Assembly: GCA_026182355.1 (NCBI GenBank)
Contig: JAPFBL010001617.1
Span: 4,437,001-4,501,000, forward strand
Direction: 5' to 3'
From: Hermatobates lingyangjiaoensis
Taxonomy: Eukaryota > Arthropoda > Insecta > Hemiptera > Hermatobatidae
Length of the DNA stretch: 64,000 nucleotides
The notes under the pieces are model-generated. The model worked only from the letters and a program-made list of their open reading frames with translations, did no database searches and was not told where the DNA came from. Below, in pieces: positions 1-12,933 of this stretch. Both the position numbers and the translations under genes were made by a program. How positions within the stretch are numbered: the first letter of the stretch is position 1; each line of letters starts with the position of its first letter.

Positions 1-1292
1 TTCTAGACAGTAGTGAAATAAACAGTTTCAAGGTCCCTGGACTACTGTGTCTCAAAGAAATGGTTTTAAGTAGAATTAAGAAATGAGAAGACACAAATCC
101 ATAAACTACCACACAAACATTCGACTCAATCATCTAGAGAAGAGAAGTCTTTTTAAATGTAAACTGGCTTGACCTTACACTGGATGAAAAGTGTCAGGGC
201 TATAAAAGTGTGGGCTATATCAAGAATACAGCCCACAAGAGCAAATGTGTGATGTAAAATGCTAATCCTCTTTACAACAGCTCAAGGTGCACGATAACAT
301 CTCCTTGGGCAAGCGTAAAAATATCTCGTTGTAGAGTAAAAGCTAATGAAATTAGTCTCCACATATAGGAATTCAATCGTATAAACAACGCGTTTCGAAT
401 CCGTAGTGTTCTTCTTCAGGCATTAACTAAAAAAAGCAATGTCATCAGAGAGTTATCTATAGTACAAAATAAAATAAAATAAGGAAGAGAGTACGAACCT
501 AAGGGTGAGTGTCTGTGGTACAACTGACGGGGAATAGAACAGAAGTGGGTGAGGGTATGGAGTGTACATCTGTTTATCGCGTTGAGTAGAAGAATTATCG
601 CGCAATAATTTGTTAATTTCATACCCTTCTGCTTGCCTCAATGAGCAAATTCCTAAGTGCACAACTTTTCTCTGAGTGTATAAGAAATGCTTTGAGGCAT
701 TCCAATGTACTCGTATGTCATCGGAGAGCAAACAAAGTAAAAACTGATTTTTTTATGGACGTAAAAATAATTATAATTTGACATAACAGATCTTAAATTA
801 TCAGCCATAGCGAACTGACAGATCGAAGTGCCGTTGAATCTTTTTAACTTTTGTTACATGGTGTGACGTAAACAGACTCCAACATCAGAACAAAGTGAAA
901 GAGAAATGTTGATCATCTTTGGCTCTTTGGCAATAGCTATATCAAAAAGGGCGAAATGCACATTTATCTGAAACTTCATTCTATTTTTTAAACTTATAAT
1001 ATGAAGTTGTAGTGCTTGCAAAATGAAAGCATTGATTTTAATTTTCAACTTGAGCAATGAGCAAGCATAGTGGGCCAAAGAGCTGGTAGATACCTACCTG
1101 GTCAATACGCGCTATCCGTCCTACCAAGTAACAATGAGGAACAGCCCTGGCCGCATATGCCCATACCATCTCAGGGCTACCGTACTATATCAACGGTTTT
1201 ATTAGAAATATCGTGTTCAGATGTATTCTAGTCTAAATGTTGTACATAGAGTATTATTAAGGTATAAAACATGTACTTTTTCTTCTTTCCTT
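1..1292. other. Non-genic AT-rich sequence
   Basis: No open frame here has a recognisable domain. The only structured signal is a Penelope-tail-like motif at 391-420 (separate entry). Several overlapping ORFs of 68-92 codons on the minus strand have low-complexity, AT-driven composition and look like chance. Confidence 0.6.
391..420 (-). other. Hammerhead-like core of a Penelope-type tail
   Basis: Read on the minus strand, the sequence has CTGAAGA (CTGANGA class), an imperfect short hairpin, then GAAACG. This is the order of the conserved hammerhead ribozyme core, and it recurs at several other places in the window. Stem II is weak (GAA/TTC). Penelope-like retroelements are known to carry hammerhead motifs in their terminal repeats. 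No coding remnant lies beside this copy. Confidence 0.3.
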
Positions 1293-1293
1293 C

Positions 1294-2416
1294 TTTTTAC
1301 TTTACTGTAAGTAAAGTATAGTGATCGTGAAAAAATTCGATCTCCAGATTTTGACAGAATTATACGTTTTGAGGTCCCAAAAGTCGTTTTATGATGTTTT
1401 TGCGATGATGTCTGTGTCTGTGTGGGTGGGTGGGTGGGTGAGTATGTTAGCATTGCTTGTTACCACGCTACGGTCCAGAATCTTTGATGGATCAAGTTGA
1501 TATTTTACACAAAAATGGACCCCATAGTGTAGATGATCCCTATTATTTGGGAAGAATTATGTATGACGGGAAAGTCACTATTTTTGCCAAAAACCGGTTT
1601 TTAGAAAATATTTTTTCTTCTAAACTGCTAACTATAGAGTTTTGAAATTTTGGCATTACCTTTGCGGCTACAAATGTAATAAACGAAAAATATATTCAGA
1701 TTTTTAAAACAACGAAAAATATTTTTTTTTTCAATAAAATGTAAAAATTCTGACTTATAATTCAATCTCAAAGATTGTAAGAGCGATACAAGCCATACCG
1801 TTTGACGTATCAAAATGAAACCATGCCTAAAACTAGAACATTATGTGGAGAATGAGTTGAGATAATTGTCTTCAAAATTACATTCGCTAAAGGGGCGTTA
1901 AAGTACGATTTCTGTTTTCAGAAAATGTTTTTTTGACGCTAAACAGCTCATTAAGAAATCATGGACATTTTTTCTTGGATGTTTTTCCAGAAAATAAGAG
2001 TATTTTCTTGTTTTAAATTTGAAAATTTGACTTGAATATTCAATGTAGAAGGAGGTCTAGTAAACGATGTAAGAAATCCACTGGCTATTTGAACAAAAGC
2101 CATGTTCTCTTGCAGGAGATTATTTGGTATCAAGAAATTTTCACTTTGGCTTTTCAAAATGTTATTACTGCTGTAGTTATACTAATAAGATTATTTGCAT
2201 CAGTGGTGTGATATACAAAAATAAGCTTATATATTGATAAGTCAACCAATCACTTATGTACCACCTCGGGAATGAAAGACTAATAAACATCTCCCATTTA
2301 GATGTTTACATTATACTCAGATTATATAATGTGACATTATATATCATACATCCAAGAAGATTGATATTAAGTTTACTTATAATAAAGTTGAGTGTAGGCC
2401 CTCCAGATTTTTTTTT
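1294..2416 (+). mobile_element. ACTTTAC interspersed element, copy A (Helentron/HINE-like)
   Basis: The copy begins in a T-run followed by ACTTTACTGTAAGTAAAGT, a near-perfect palindrome. It continues through a conserved block (GATCGTGAAAAAATTCGATC), a TTTTGAGGTCCC block and a GTCTGTGT/GGGT microsatellite core. It ends with TTACTTATAATAAAGTTGAG, TGTAGGCCCTCCAGA and a T-run. The same blocks in the same order occur at 9.8, 20.9, 36.4, 47.5 and 47.8 kb and, inverted, at 53.9-55.8 kb. There is no coding capacity. Palindromic subterminal repeats, a microsatellite core and T-run insertion sites fit Helentron-associated elements such as Drosophila DINE-1. That class assignment is an inference; the repeat family itself is directly visible. 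Confidence 0.75.
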
Positions 2417-2869
2417 AAATATAAGTGAAAAAGAACACTTTTTTGTCTAAATGTTTACTTTAAGTTTTCTTTATTTGATAAATATGCTATTTGAATGAAA
2501 CTAATTGTTTCTTCCAAAATAAACATGAAGGAATGCAATGAAATAGAATCCACTAATTAATTCACTGAAATAATTCACTAACTTATAAAATAAAATATTT
2601 TGGCATAACAATTGGGTCCAGGTATGCATTTTAGACATAAAACCAAAATGGCAATACTTTTATGACAAAAAATTTATGAAACTGTGAAATACATATTGAA
2701 GGAATCATATTGAGTTTTTATCCAACAAGTTAACTTTTATATACCTGAATCTTATGACTGAAATAGGAGCTTGATTTTTTTACTGGTTAGGAACCCTTGA
2801 TTCGAATGACATAAAAATCTGCAATTCAGGAAGGAAAATAAAAGTGTAAGTTAAAAGGAAATAAGTTTG

Positions 2870-3060
2870 GCAAGTTTTAGAAGGAGCAAGGAAGTTAAAG
2901 GAGAGACGTCATGAGGGTGGCAGGCAAGAGAGGGTGAGAGGTTGCAGCTAGCGAAACAAGAATTAATTCCATATTCCACCGGCCAACCAGCGCCGTGGCC
3001 TCAACCAAGCAGCGCGACACCAACCTTCATAGCATTCACCAATATTCCATCGCTTTCCCG
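2870..3060. promoter_or_regulatory. GC-richer island, candidate regulatory element
   Basis: This block has clustered CpG and GC content well above its surroundings. It contains GACGTCAT at 2905-2912, close to a cAMP-response element, and the 10-mer AGCGCGACAC at 3011-3020, which recurs in the island at 5.4 kb. No ORF explains it. Function is inferred only from composition. Confidence 0.25.
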
Positions 3061-3769
3061 CTTTTTACATTGTTACTTTGGGATTTCATTTAGTCTAAAC
3101 TAATTCAGAAATCATAACCTTTAAAAAAATGATGAACTTTACCACAAGCAAACATTAACAAACCAAGGATAATCATTTCATTAATTGTTTGATTCTAATT
3201 TAGCTACAATCACTGTACTATTTATGATAAAATATGGAATTCAGAGTCCAAAGTTTCATATTTGTCACATGCGATTTTATTCCATCAAAGTTAAGAGATC
3301 TGAGCGTGAAACGAAACATAATCATCAGATATTATAAAACATAAAACCCGAAATAGATTTTTGTTCAGAATTACTATACATTATTTAAAATAAAGAAAAA
3401 CATTTAATGACATATTCATTAAAAATTGATGAAAACTTAGAAGCTTATTACTGCTTTTAAATCGTATCAGTTCCTAGAAGTAAAGGATTCAGAAAAAAAT
3501 GTATTTAAAGTAGTGATCACAAAGGAATGAATCATCCGTTTCTCTTGGTTGCAACATAGAAGAACACACTCCTGAAATAATGCTAATCACATCAAAATTA
3601 GCATCACAAATCTATATATAATTGTGCTATTAATTTAAATTCAATATTATTTTGCAATATATAATTTTTTTAAAAAGTTGATGCAAAAACACAATTACTA
3701 TAATTGCTTTTTAAAAAAAATCAGATTTTGTATGATATAAATAAATTCAATAAAGCTATTATAAATAAT

Positions 3770-3900
3770 AGGAAGGAAGGTGAAGTTCGAACAGTTGCCA
3801 AGTGGGTTGAGATGGCCAAACGAACAATCCATCTCTGCCCAGTTTCGCAACCTCGCTAACACAACCTGTCAGTGACAGCTATTTATAAGAATCACATGGG
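3770..3900. promoter_or_regulatory. GC-richer island, candidate regulatory element
   Basis: A compact stretch with TTCGAAC, several CpGs and AAGTGGGTTG at 3799-3808; a related AAAGTGGGTTGG lies in the 5.3-kb island. It is surrounded on both sides by very AT-rich DNA and has no coding explanation. Confidence 0.2.
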
Positions 3901-5279
3901 CAAGAAAACCATCAATTAATTCAAATAATTCATTTTAAAAACACTTTAGTACATGCAATAAAACATCCATCAAAAGGAACACAAAAGTTTACTTACAAGA
4001 ATAAAGTTGACAAGGATGTGAGCTTTAATCTTACCTGTAACAAGAAAAACAATGTGTAAAAATACATATCAGTACATGTAACAAAAAAAAGAGTATAAAA
4101 ATACTCTCTAACGAACTGATAATAAGTTGACATATAGAATTAAATGGGACCTTAAGGCACGTGGACTGAATATACTAACAAGTCACAAGTACTTGTTATC
4201 CACATATATCAACAACACAGAAGAATAACTTGATCCAGTTTTTGACACCAGAAGGAAGTATTTGAGCAGTCGTATTCATCTAGAAGTATATCTTACGGTA
4301 AATAAAACCAATTAAAAATAAACAACGCATCTATTTAGTTCTTGTATGGAAAGTATTGTGATAATATTATTAGAATAATACCTAGACCTGTAAATAAGTA
4401 CAACGTACGAGGTATGATGGTCTATTTTATTTAATGATGTAATATTCCTAACTATCCTGTGATACTAAAAACAATATCATTGTATTGTCACAGTTTCCAG
4501 GGTCATTGTCATCTGAAACAATATTGCCAAAAGGTGGAGTTTCAAGTTTTCTATAAATGTTTTAAGACATCAATATTATTAGTAAGTTAAGTGACTGCTA
4601 CGACAAGGAAAATTCATATTCAAGGCCTGGGTCGATTATACACCGGGATACAAAACTCTGCCAAACTCAAAGTTCGTTTATAGTACGAATCTCCTTTAAC
4701 TTCTAACAGCTTTACTTACACTTCGAGGGAAGGCGTCCCCAAGACTCTCGCATACGACTAAAGCGCTAAATCAAACTAAGGGTTCTTCATCTCTGATACC
4801 AGCGGAGAGAATCCTTTATAAGTGGATATAAAAGTTTAAAAGTGGTTAATACAAATTGGAAAATCCAAAAAATAAATACTGAATAAAGAGAGCAGCCTTG
4901 AGACTTTTGAGACACGGGTACAAAAGGATACGGAAGAATTTAATTTTGATTTATTACAACCCCAAGACATTTTTGGGTCAGAAGCAAACTTTAATTCATC
5001 CTACCAAACATCCTATAAATCAGAAAGAAAAAGAATGGAACCTCGTGTTCCTCGAGTTTATTCATCAAGTAACGGCACAGCCGAATCAAGAGAGGGACAC
5101 ATTAAAGGCTATGAAAAATCTTCCAAAAGAAATTAAAAAAAAGAGCAACCAAGTAACATGTTTGATGCAAGATTTCTTTTACAAGTAGCCGTTCGAGGTG
5201 ATGCCTTTTTAATTTTAATTATTTAAAAAGTAACGATGCAAAAAGAGAAGTTTTTAATAAATCTATAATAATGTAGGAA

Positions 5280-5510
5280 ATGGACTGAAGGAAGAGAAGA
5301 TAATACGGGTAGAAAGTGGGTTGGTCGGTGAGGGGCGGAATGCACCCGCAGCAGCCTCCTTACAACTAAATATAACTCAGGTGAAAGAGTAAGCAGAAAT
5401 CAACATTTCAATAGTCAAAAATAGCGCGACACTCAGCTCGCAACCACGCCAAACATCCCCACCCTCTCGGACGATACATAGGCCACCTCTTTCACAATAC
5501 TACGCCTTGC
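5280..5510. promoter_or_regulatory. GC-richer island, candidate regulatory element
   Basis: Contains GAGGGGCGGAATG (a GC-box-like core), AGCGCGACAC at 5423-5432 shared exactly with the 2.9-kb island, CTCGCAACCACGCC and CCCCACCCTCTCGG. It is the GC-richest part of the first 10 kb. There is no ORF. Enhancer or promoter use is inference. Confidence 0.28.
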
Positions 5511-8500
5511 ATAATACCTATGTTAATATCGCTAACCAAAATTAAAGTAAAACACCACCGAAGTCTCACACATTAAAGGTATCACTGATTTCTTATTCTA
5601 GGTTAACTTACATTTCTTCTGAAATTTAATTTAATGCACTTTATAGTGCGTGCATGTGATGGCTGAAGATTTAGTTTAGTTTTCATGACAAAAATAATCC
5701 GTAAATAATATGACATGTGTTTTGGAACAAGTTGCTAATTAATATCGGTAAAATGAGGATATACTAATTCATTTTTTGCTTCATTTCCCTTGGAAAACAT
5801 GGGAACTACTGAAGCAAATATTTACTTATGAATTCTAATACACCCATTCAAACAGATATTCACTTAGTAGGTACGAATTTAAAAACCCCTCAACTGATTA
5901 ATGAACATCAAAGTAAGACACATTTCAAATAACTCAAAACACTAAAGTAATATTTGTTCAGAGACTAAATACGAAAGGATTATCAGTACACGTATAAGGT
6001 TTTAATTGAATTGATTGGATTGAATTTTAATGGTATCACGATCTGAAACATAAATACCGACTTATTTCAGTATTTAATAACTTAAACAACTACAGTTTCA
6101 AAAATACCAGTGAAAGGATTTATTAAATTGAGATATTTCTCCGCTAGATTGACCTTAAAGAATATGACACACAAATTAAAATCATGGTAACTTAACTTAT
6201 TATTTTGTTCAAACAAGCTTACCCAAACAGCAAGAGTAATTTCACCAAGACCAGCCACTTAAGAGTTTTAAACATTTCATATATGTAACTAGCCATTCTT
6301 TTATTTTCAACTGAATCACTTCCTTTCTACATCAATTTGTAGTTTCCGTCAGAGAGTTAGTAATTGAAGGTAATACCTCACTTTTGCAGTTAGAAGAACG
6401 GATCAAATAAGTTCAGAGCAGCAAAACTCAATGCCATGTAAAATGTTATTCCTCTTCAGGCAACTTCAGACTTCGGCAACTGGAGTTCGTTAAATAAAAG
6501 CATTTTTTGTGCTCACTCATTGTGCTACTCATAGACCACAGACGTCAGAAAATGTTGTCAAGCTTGTATTATGCATTCAATCTCTGGTAGGAGTGTCAAC
6601 GTCTATAACTATGATAGTTACTTCTCACGAATAGCTTCCTCAGTTCCTTGAACATTAACCCTACGCAAGTCAGATAAGTAGCCAACAACAAAAAGGAGTC
6701 ATATGAAGTTTTTTTCCGTGATACCGGCAATATTTTACGCAGAGTTTTGCTCCTGACAGAAATAAGCCCCTTTTTTCTCAGCACGGAACCAAATGGCTCA
6801 GCAGCCAACCATGGGAGATGACTAGAAGAACAACAGTAATATTTTACGAAGATTCAGAAATATCCCCGACCTTCAATCCAACTGAGGAGTAGGTAGAGGG
6901 CTCAGTTTTCCTGATTACTAACGAAGTCCCTATGTTAATAGAACAGTAACTAAACGTTTTACTTTAGAAGAAATCCATCAGAGGATCAAATAGCCGACAA
7001 TAGTCAATTACAAACTTTGATCACTTTAGAGTGGACTTAGATCCTCGTACTTTTCTAAATATCATCATTACCTCCTCATTTACTTAATCGCGTATTCCTT
7101 GTTCTTCTTGCATTTATTCTGAATTTTACCTTTATCTGCCATTTTTTCCACCTCGTCTCTGGCAAACCGACATGTAAATATTTTACCACGTACAACTATT
7201 TATAATTGTTGAGTTTTAGCATACATATATCATCCATCTATATTTTAGAACAGAAACTTCTAATTATTTAATAGAAGTAGTATGATTTACTTTTCCACAT
7301 TATTTAATGTGCAGTACCCAGAGGCTCTAAAACTATTTTTCGTCCCAAACCCTTAAAGAAATTTCACTCAAACCACACACCCCCTGAAATTTATTTTATG
7401 CTGAAGAATAAAAATAAAAAAAAAATCAAACATGGTATTTAACAAAGAAAGTAAACTTTACAAAATAACAATTTCCTTCAAATATATGGATAATATTTAA
7501 ATAATATCCTATTATGTATTTCGACTTTTCTGGTAGTCATGGTATATCGCCTCCCACCATAGGTCGGGAACTCCAGGTCCAGTAAGAGCCAGAGAAATAA
7601 AATACAACATAAAAAAAAAATTGAATGATAATTTATAGGTTATCGCTAACTAGCCGTACTCTACTTAGTCACTTGTGGTCAAGTGAAGTAGTATTACAAG
7701 TTACTTAAAGCTACTCAAAAGGCAAAATTATTCAAGTTTACTAAAAACAAAAAACCAAATTTTTATGCAACCATTCATCAAAAACAACAACTAATTATGT
7801 AAGTTGTCTTTATATAACGGGGGTTTAGGCCGACTAAAAAGTTTGGGAAGAATGTTTAACCATAAAGAGAAATCTAGTACTGTATGACGTTCAATACCTT
7901 CATCCTTAACGCAGTCAAAGTATAAGGAATGAGGAAATTTAATTGAACAGCCATTCCCCAGTTGAATACGGAGTCATTAAAACTATCTAACTTTTTTGAG
8001 AGTTTACCGTTCTATTGAAAGTGAAGTACCTTGATTTATTTCTAAGATGGTTACGTTTTAATGAAAATAGCAAAATCCAGCAAGCTAATACAAATACCAA
8101 TTATTATTCTCATAAATGGGGAGGGGACTTATACTGTTGAAAAAACTTAATATGATTTAATAGATACAATACGCTTTAATAGATTGTGTGATATGTAATT
8201 GAAAAAATGTCAACAGGCGAATTTACTTTTAATCAAAATAATGTAAGAATAATGCTAAAAGTCTCGTTACAGACGACAAACGTAAACGCAAAACAAGTGA
8301 TTCGGAGTAGGACAAAATCTTACTGAGAAAAAATTACCACAACTTCTCAATTTTACAGGGTAAACTTAAACAGCATAGGTTTGCTATTACACAGATACAT
8401 TAGAATTAACTACCCTCTAATAAATAAATTTATGAAAAATATACTAATGGTAAGGAAGGTATTTGTTTATTAGCACCGTCAGCAGCAAACTAATTTTCAG

Positions 8501-8819
8501 ACATTTCCTCCTGATAATATTCATCTGCTTTAGGACAGTAGTCAGAGAACAATTGAAACAAAAGTAATTGCAGTCTAATCAATTACATAGGCAGATCTCA
8601 TACGTTATATCGGACATATTAATATCACAAATTCTTTTCATAAAGTGATTAAAAAACATTCCTAGTTTTGAAAATACCGTCTGGAAATTTTTGAAATTGG
8701 ACCTAAGAAAAATTTTAGCTAGTTCCAACTATAGAACTCAATGTAAACCAACAAACTTTCTACCTAATTCTTTAAGGAGGAGAATATATTCATACTAAAG
8801 AAAAAGACCTAGTGAATTT

Positions 8820-8960
8820 GACGTGAAAACAGGCCGAATGGTGTGAGGTGACATTGGCAGAGGGTTGTAGGAATCTCTTTCGCGCCCGCTTTCTCCCCAC
8901 AGAGCTCATTGGCTCTTCAACAAATTCAAACTAGAAACCACTTTCACCTAATTCCTCTTC
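8820..8960. promoter_or_regulatory. GC-richer island with E2F-like site
   Basis: Contains TTTCGCGCCC at 8878-8887, which matches the E2F consensus, and two ATTGGC elements (CCAAT-related). No coding frame is present. It resembles a promoter or enhancer core by composition only. Confidence 0.25.
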
Positions 8961-9767
8961 CATACATTATCCAAAGCTTTAATTAACTCACGTCCGGGAA
9001 TAGTTCCGGATATTTATCTGAAAATTTGCTAACATGACATTTTTTTTTCTCCACATCTGGAAATGGGATCCCTAGGTTTTATTTATAACTCCACGTTAAA
9101 AATATCTCTTCATTTTAACAAAACAAATACCTTAATTTATTTTAATTAAATTAAAATAAGAAAACTAATAATTTTGATATAAAACAAAGCCAGAAGTTTT
9201 TATTGATTAATTCTTATAAAATAATGGGGTAGGCAACTATTTATAAATGCTCAAAAATTTATAAATGCTACTCGAACATGCTTCACCTCCTTCTGATGGC
9301 GAGGAATGTCACAGTTCTTATGTTAGCTTACCACCGTATATTTTATCTCAGAAAATTAATCAATAAATATACATAACATAACAGGATTTCACAATTAATA
9401 CTTAAATAACAATCTACGTACAAATTACAGTAAGAAATACTGAATAGACCTACATAAACCTTCCGACCAAGTAAAGATCTTCTTCAGAGTAAAAACTAGT
9501 AACTGATGAGGATCCCTATTTGCTTGAAATATCTTTAATCTGCATTAGAGAAATTCTTACTGTGTTTTAGACGTTGATATCATTCAGGAATACTGCTACT
9601 TCTTACTTTGATACTTATATATTGTCCAATATATATATTCTTCTAAGACAACGCAAGTCTAATCTTCAATGCATACAATAAATATTAAACAAAATAAAAA
9701 TTTAAATCCCTGTTTTAAATCTACGGAATACTTTACTATTGCTTCCTACTGTACTGTTTGTATTTCT

Positions 9768-10714
9768 TTTTTTTACGTTACTATAAGTAAAGTACAGTGA
9801 TCGAAAAATTCGATCTCGAGATATTAAAGGAATTACATGTTTTGAGGTGCCAGAAATAGTTTGTGTGTGTGTGTCATATTATTTTCAAAAATTAGAAGCT
9901 CCCAGCAATAAAAGTTTTAAATTATACTGAATAGCCGTCATTGACTTTAATTTGAATATGTAAAACTGTCTAATTACCAATATATATTTTCTCAATGTAG
10001 ATTCACAGCAACCTTATAACAGAGTACATTACACAGAAAAAAGATAACTTCTGTGAGAGTGAATTGGTATGTATGATTTTTGACAAATCGAAAGAAAAAT
10101 GAGATTTTTATTAAGTACTAGGAAGTCATAAGGTTTCCAGTATAATAATTCTATAAAAGACCAAAAATATAAAACATCATTCAGAATTGAAAACATTCTA
10201 TGAAGAAAAATAAATGTAATGATCGTACACCTTAAATTAAAAATTATCTTAAAACGACATTTTTTTTTTTGGATGTTTCTGACATTTTTCAGATATAATA
10301 GAAATATTTTCAAGTTTTAAATGGGAAAATTTGTCTTAATTATTCAATTTAGAAGGAGGTCAGGTAAACTGTGTAAGAGATCTACTCGCTATTGGAACAA
10401 AAGCCATGTTCTCCGTAAAATATTGTTTCGTAAAACGAAATCTACACTTTGGATTTTCAAAAATGTTATTACTGCTATATTTATACTAATAAGATTATTT
10501 GCTTCAGTGGTGCGATATACAAAAATAAGCTTATATATCGATAAGTGGATTAATCACTATCTGTACTACCTGAAAAAATGAAAGACTAAGAAACATCTCC
10601 CATTTAGACATTTGTATGAAACCTTAATAGAATATATTATATTATATACCCAAGAAGTATTATATTATGTTTACTTATAGTAAAGTTGAGTGTAGGCCAC
10701 TCAAGATTTTTTAA
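9768..10714 (+). mobile_element. ACTTTAC interspersed element, copy B
   Basis: Starts in a T-run with the block ACGTTACTATAAGTAAAGT, followed by the GATCGAAAAATTCGATCTCG block and a short GT repeat. It ends with TTACTTATAGTAAAGTTGAG, GGCCACTC and a T-run. The interior shares the TCAAAAATTAGAAGCTCCCA block with copies C and G and the GGAGGTCAGGTAAACT block with copy D. It is internally deleted relative to copy G. The 86-codon ORF at 10321 is a chance frame within conserved repeat sequence. Confidence 0.72.
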
Positions 10715-11460
10715 AAAGGTTACATAGAAAAAGAATACTTTTTCAAAAACATAATCCTCGAATCCACAATATAAAAACACTGCGCTATTACATTTTATAT
10801 TCCCAGTTGGGCTTTCGATTCAAGCCAAGAAACTGTCCTCAAATCTCAGTGCTACAAGATGGCGTTATAAATCCTACACTTCCCTCTCAATCTCAAATTC
10901 CCTCTTTCTAACATCACGTGCAACCGTTCTTCTTATCAAGACGTCACCTAGAATTTTAGGCACTTATCTTAGATTGGTAAAATAAATATTACCTAAATAA
11001 AAAAACGGGCTCCGAAAAAGTACTCAGATATTAAAAAATACGTTGGACTTGCACCTAAGGTGTTAATAGTATGTAGTCACAATAACCAAGTAGCAGCTCA
11101 TTTTAAAAAATTAAATATTACATTCCACCTGTGTAATTTGAAGTTATTTGTTAATTTTGTTTAATGACATGCTGGGTTCACTATTTCTTTAGAATACTCT
11201 AACAATAATCATGTATTGCACTTACAAGAAATATTACTTTTAATATTAATTTTCATATAATTAATTATGAATATTACATTATTTTGTAATATTTAATGGA
11301 AGTTTTTTTAAATATATTTTTTAATTTCTATTGTGCCTATGAAATGATAACTTTTTATTTTTCAATTACCAGATAGTTTCTAATTCCTAATTTATAAAAA
11401 CTTGTGAAATTCAGTATTCAATATAATATGTAATAAATCTTTTGTATGAAATTATAATAA
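10715..11460. other. Non-genic AT-rich sequence
   Basis: No gene or repeat is recognised. A modestly GC-richer patch lies at about 10.80-10.96 kb, including CAAGATGGCG (10856-10865), a YY1-like string. The remainder is very AT-rich. Confidence 0.5.
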
Positions 11461-12933
11461 TCTATCTATATATATAAAAATGAATGTATGTCTGTTTGTT
11501 TGTACTCGATAGATTCAAAAACCATACATCCAATCGCCGTGAAAATTTAGTAGATTATTAGGTATATCCCCGGGAAGGTTTATTAAAGTTTTTTAAAAAT
11601 CAGAGTTGTGGTTCAGGTAATATCCCAAAAATCTTATAATAGATAAGGTTTGCTGTATAACCTGTTTGTTTACATGTTGACTTTAATTGGTAATAGCAGC
11701 CGCAGGTAGGTTATTTTTTATGATAATATTTCCACATGCTTTGTTCAATTGGAAATAACCAGGTACCAGAAATTTTATTATTGTTTTCAGATTGATATTA
11801 AAGACAATTATTGTAATTTTATACGGGTTTCTTATTAACTTTAACAAAGCTTTAGTTATTATCAATAGTTTACAATTAACCTTTCATATCTAATTGGTTT
11901 AACTTGCTTTAAGCATTAAAGAAAGTTATGCGTTAAATAATAACTTACTAACTTTAAGTATGCATGATAGTATTTGAACCATTAATTCTAATCTTAAAAG
12001 AATAGTTAAAGTATTTTGTTTAAATTTAATAATTGTAAGGTTTCTTTATTTATTCCTGATTGATTAATTCGTTTGTTTGAAATATTTAATTATTAGTAAT
12101 TAGTATCCGGCCCTACTCCATATAGGCAAAATGATAAGTTATTATATATATCGATGATATCCAACTAGAAGATGTTTATGAATGTCTAAATCAGTAAAAC
12201 TTATAAGAGAATATATTCAGCATAAAAAATGGATGAAGAAATATTCAAATCAAAATGTACATATATAAAACTTAATCACTGTATGTATTTGTGTGTATAA
12301 ATACAGTTCTTAACATAATAACTCTTATCATTACATAAAAAAAATATATTTAGAATTTAACATTTGGAACTCAATTGACACTTTTCGATACAATGCTTCT
12401 TCATAAACAAATAATATTTCATCAAAATATCGTTATTCAAACTTTTAAGAGACAATTTTGTTTACTCATATAATTTTAATTAAACATTTAAAACTGCGTG
12501 AAGTCTTCAAATTGAAATTATTGAATGAAATGTAATGTGATATGGCTTAGCCTCTTCAACTAACTGGCTCATAATTCAAACGATTTGTCGGTTTAAAATT
12601 CGTATCATTATATTTAACAGATAAGACATATCACATTTAATGAGCTTAGACTTCTTTCAACATTTCTTGATGTATTGTTCGGCAAAAAAATATTCTTTTT
12701 ATTATTTGTTTAATCTAATCTATCAACTACCAATTGTATTAGACAATGTGTGAAATTTATAATCATTGTTAGGTTATATCTTTTTTGCGTAATCTATAAT
12801 TTTAATTCTGTATTAATTTCGTTTATCTCACAAAAGTTAAGTGTAACGGAATTATAGAAAATTTAAATTGTTTTCGTTATATGTAATTTATTATAAGAGT
12901 TGGAATTAAATGTTTCCCGGGTAGATCAGCTAG
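11461..12933 (+). mobile_element. Non-autonomous Helitron (1.47 kb)
   Basis: The left end reads A|TCTATCTATATATATAAAA followed by TGTCTGTTTGTTTGTACTCG. This is the typical 5' end of arthropod Helitrons: TC terminus inserted after A. The right end reads CCCGGGTAGATCAGCTAG|T, giving the required CTAG terminus before T. The same 3' sequence (CGGGTAGATYARCTAG) ends the minus-strand Helitron at 39.3 kb. The 3' hairpin is reduced to a 6-bp palindrome, CCCGGG. The interior is AT-rich and I see no Rep or helicase coding, so the copy must have depended on an autonomous relative. Confidence 0.75.

Larger units (their letters stand above)
2417..9766. other. Long non-genic stretch with GC-richer islands
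   Basis: About 7.3 kb with no recognisable gene, RNA or transposon. Most is strongly AT-rich. Four short islands (near 2.87-3.06, 3.77-3.90, 5.28-5.51 and 8.82-8.96 kb) are conspicuously richer in G+C and CpG and are listed separately. A 96-codon open frame at 4898-5188 starts at TTG, is lysine-rich and matches nothing I recognise. Confidence 0.55.

Noticed and set aside
4898..5188. 96-codon lysine-rich plus-strand frame
   Set aside because: TTG start, composition follows local A-richness, no family match or splice context.
10321..10581. 86-codon frame in copy B of the ACTTTAC family
   Set aside because: The corresponding sequence in copies A, D and G is not open in the same way, so it is a chance frame in repeat DNA.
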